DNA from: an uncultured bacterium
Lineage (GTDB): Bacteria; Patescibacteriota; Patescibacteriia; 2-12-FULL-60-25
Reading direction: 5' to 3'
Assembly (NCBI GenBank): GCA_937968025.1
Contig: CALBSL010000138.1
Location: 1 to 5,015 of the forward strand
Length of the DNA stretch: 5,015 nucleotides
Shown: in pieces, positions 4,432 to 5,015 of the stretch
Layout: the number at the start of each line of letters is the position of its first letter
Position numbering within the stretch: the first letter of the stretch is position 1
Translations under genes and position numbers: made by a program
Notes under the pieces: generated by a model
Database searches by the model: none
Seen by the model: the letters and a program-made list of their open reading frames with translations, nothing else
Told to the model about the DNA's origin: nothing

Positions 4432-5015
4432 ATGAACCTAGAATTGATTCGCCTGCGCTCGCAGGTGGTGAAGGCGGTGCGTGCGTATTTTGATGGCGAG
4501 GGATTTCTTGAGGTGCAGACCCCGCGCTTGGTGGGCTTGCCCGGTCAGGAGCCGTATCTTGAGCCGTTTTGGACGGAGGTGGTCGAGGCGAACGGCACAA
4601 AACATCCAGCAGCACTCATCACGTCCCCAGAGTATGCGATGAAGCGGTTGCTCGCGGCGGGCATGGACAAGATCTACGATCTCGGCCCGTGCTTTCGCAA
4701 TCATGAGCCTTGGGACGGATCGCACGATCCGGAGTTTTTGATGATCGAATGGTATCGCCGGGACGCTGGTCTTGAGGCGTTGCTTGGTGATACCGAGGCG
4801 ATGATCCGGTCGGTGGCGCACGCGGTGGGGAAAGAGCGCGAGCAAAACTGGACGCACGCTCTCGCAAAGCCATTCCGTACCCTCACCGTGCGTGAAGCGA
4901 TGCAGCGCTACGTCGACGTCGTCGACCTGGACGAACGGTACCCAGCCGGCGGGAACGCTCTCGAGCGGTCCCAGCCCGGCGAACGGCGCCGCGCCGGCCG
5001 CGAGATCGGAAGAGC
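4432..5015 (+). CDS. epmA: EF-P lysine ligase-like protein (EpmA/GenX/PoxA), 3'-truncated
   Basis: EpmA is a paralogue of the catalytic domain of class II lysyl-tRNA synthetase, lacking the tRNA anticodon-binding domain; in E. coli it attaches beta-lysine to elongation factor P. The 194 codons present correspond to about 60% of a typical 320-residue enzyme. Motif 1 is GFLEVQTPRLV (24-34) with the invariant Pro31. ITSPEYAMKRLLAAG (63-77) and the motif 2 region CFRNHEP...HDPEFLMIEWYR (87-109, with Arg89 and Glu92) fit EpmA better than full-length LysS. Motif 3 would lie beyond the window. The ATG at 4432 gives the short N-terminus usual for the family; no Shine-Dalgarno sequence is near. From about residue 167 onward I cannot match the sequence to the family, the DNA becomes very GC-rich, and the last four codons are adapter. 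That tail may not belong to the gene. Substrate specificity cannot be judged from this part. Confidence 0.88.
   Translation, partial: MNLELIRLRSQVVKAVRAYFDGEGFLEVQTPRLVGLPGQEPYLEPFWTEVVEANGTKHPAALITSPEYAMKRLLAAGMDKIYDLGPCFRNHEPWDGSHDPEFLMIEWYRRDAGLEALLGDTEAMIRSVAHAVGKEREQNWTHALAKPFRTLTVREAMQRYVDVVDLDERYPAGGNALERSQPGERRRAGREIGR
5003..5015. other. Illumina adapter core at the contig end (artefact)
   Basis: The last 13 bases are AGATCGGAAGAGC, identical to the shared start of Illumina TruSeq adapters. An exact 13-base match at the very last position is very unlikely by chance. It should be trimmed before annotation. Confidence 0.93.

Noticed and set aside
4438..4886. Several minus-strand open frames opposite epmA
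   Set aside because: Arg/Pro/Ser-rich shadows; the plus strand clearly encodes class II synthetase motifs.
1..5015. CRISPR array, insertion sequence, phage or defence system
   Set aside because: I looked for regularly spaced repeats, transposase motifs and terminal inverted repeats and saw none.

Overview
This looks like the end of a bacterial metagenome contig. Nothing in it is mobile, CRISPR-like or rRNA/tRNA. The recognisable core is a compact rpsF-ssb-rpsR cluster (ribosomal protein S6, single-strand DNA-binding protein, ribosomal protein S18). It is preceded by the 3' part of an ABC-F ATPase gene and followed by two unrecognised genes and the 5' part of an epmA/genX-like gene. The S18 carries a CxxC...CxxH zinc-ligand pattern. 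Together with the S6 style, the short genes and the sparse Shine-Dalgarno sequences, this suggests a Patescibacteria/CPR-type organism, but that is inference, not proof. TGA and TAA both act as stops: the TGA of the 212-codon gene sits five bases before a terminator, so the code appears standard.

Layout. Bases 1-1403 (+): ABC-F protein, truncated at the window's left edge within its first ATPase domain. Bases 1404-1569: leader region with a possible terminator, a good sigma70-type promoter and two consecutive RNA hairpins, the second covering the only Shine-Dalgarno-like bases before rpsF. Bases 1570-2523 (+): rpsF and ssb, nine bases apart. Bases 2524-2714: a 191-base gap with an exact TATAAT box, a nested inverted repeat and a ten-base direct repeat, then rpsR (2715-2930) and a very strong terminator. 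Bases 3048-3686 (+): a 212-residue membrane-anchored acidic protein of unknown function containing a (GAAGAG)6 microsatellite. It has its own promoter candidate, a strong ribosome binding site and its own terminator. Bases 3744-4274 (-): an unrecognised convergent gene with its own terminator directly after the stop. Bases 4275-4431: divergent intergenic region with a palindrome and a terminator-like hairpin. Bases 4432-5015 (+): EpmA/GenX-like class II synthetase paralogue, running off the end.

Functionally, the left half is translation and replication housekeeping. S6 and S18 bind each other in the 30S platform and are co-encoded with SSB. ABC-F proteins act on ribosomes, and EpmA-like enzymes lysylate elongation factor P in the bacteria where they have been studied, so much of the window concerns translation.

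Two cautions on sequence quality. The last 13 bases are exactly the Illumina adapter core AGATCGGAAGAGC, and the roughly 80 bases before it are far richer in GC (about 78% by hand count) than the rest, so the extreme right end should not be trusted. Glutamate codon preference also flips from GAA to GAG between the ribosomal cluster and the genes to its right. That could reflect expression level, horizontal origin or a contig join. I found no convincing new multi-gene system; the strongest leads are the regulatory RNA structures around rpsF and rpsR.
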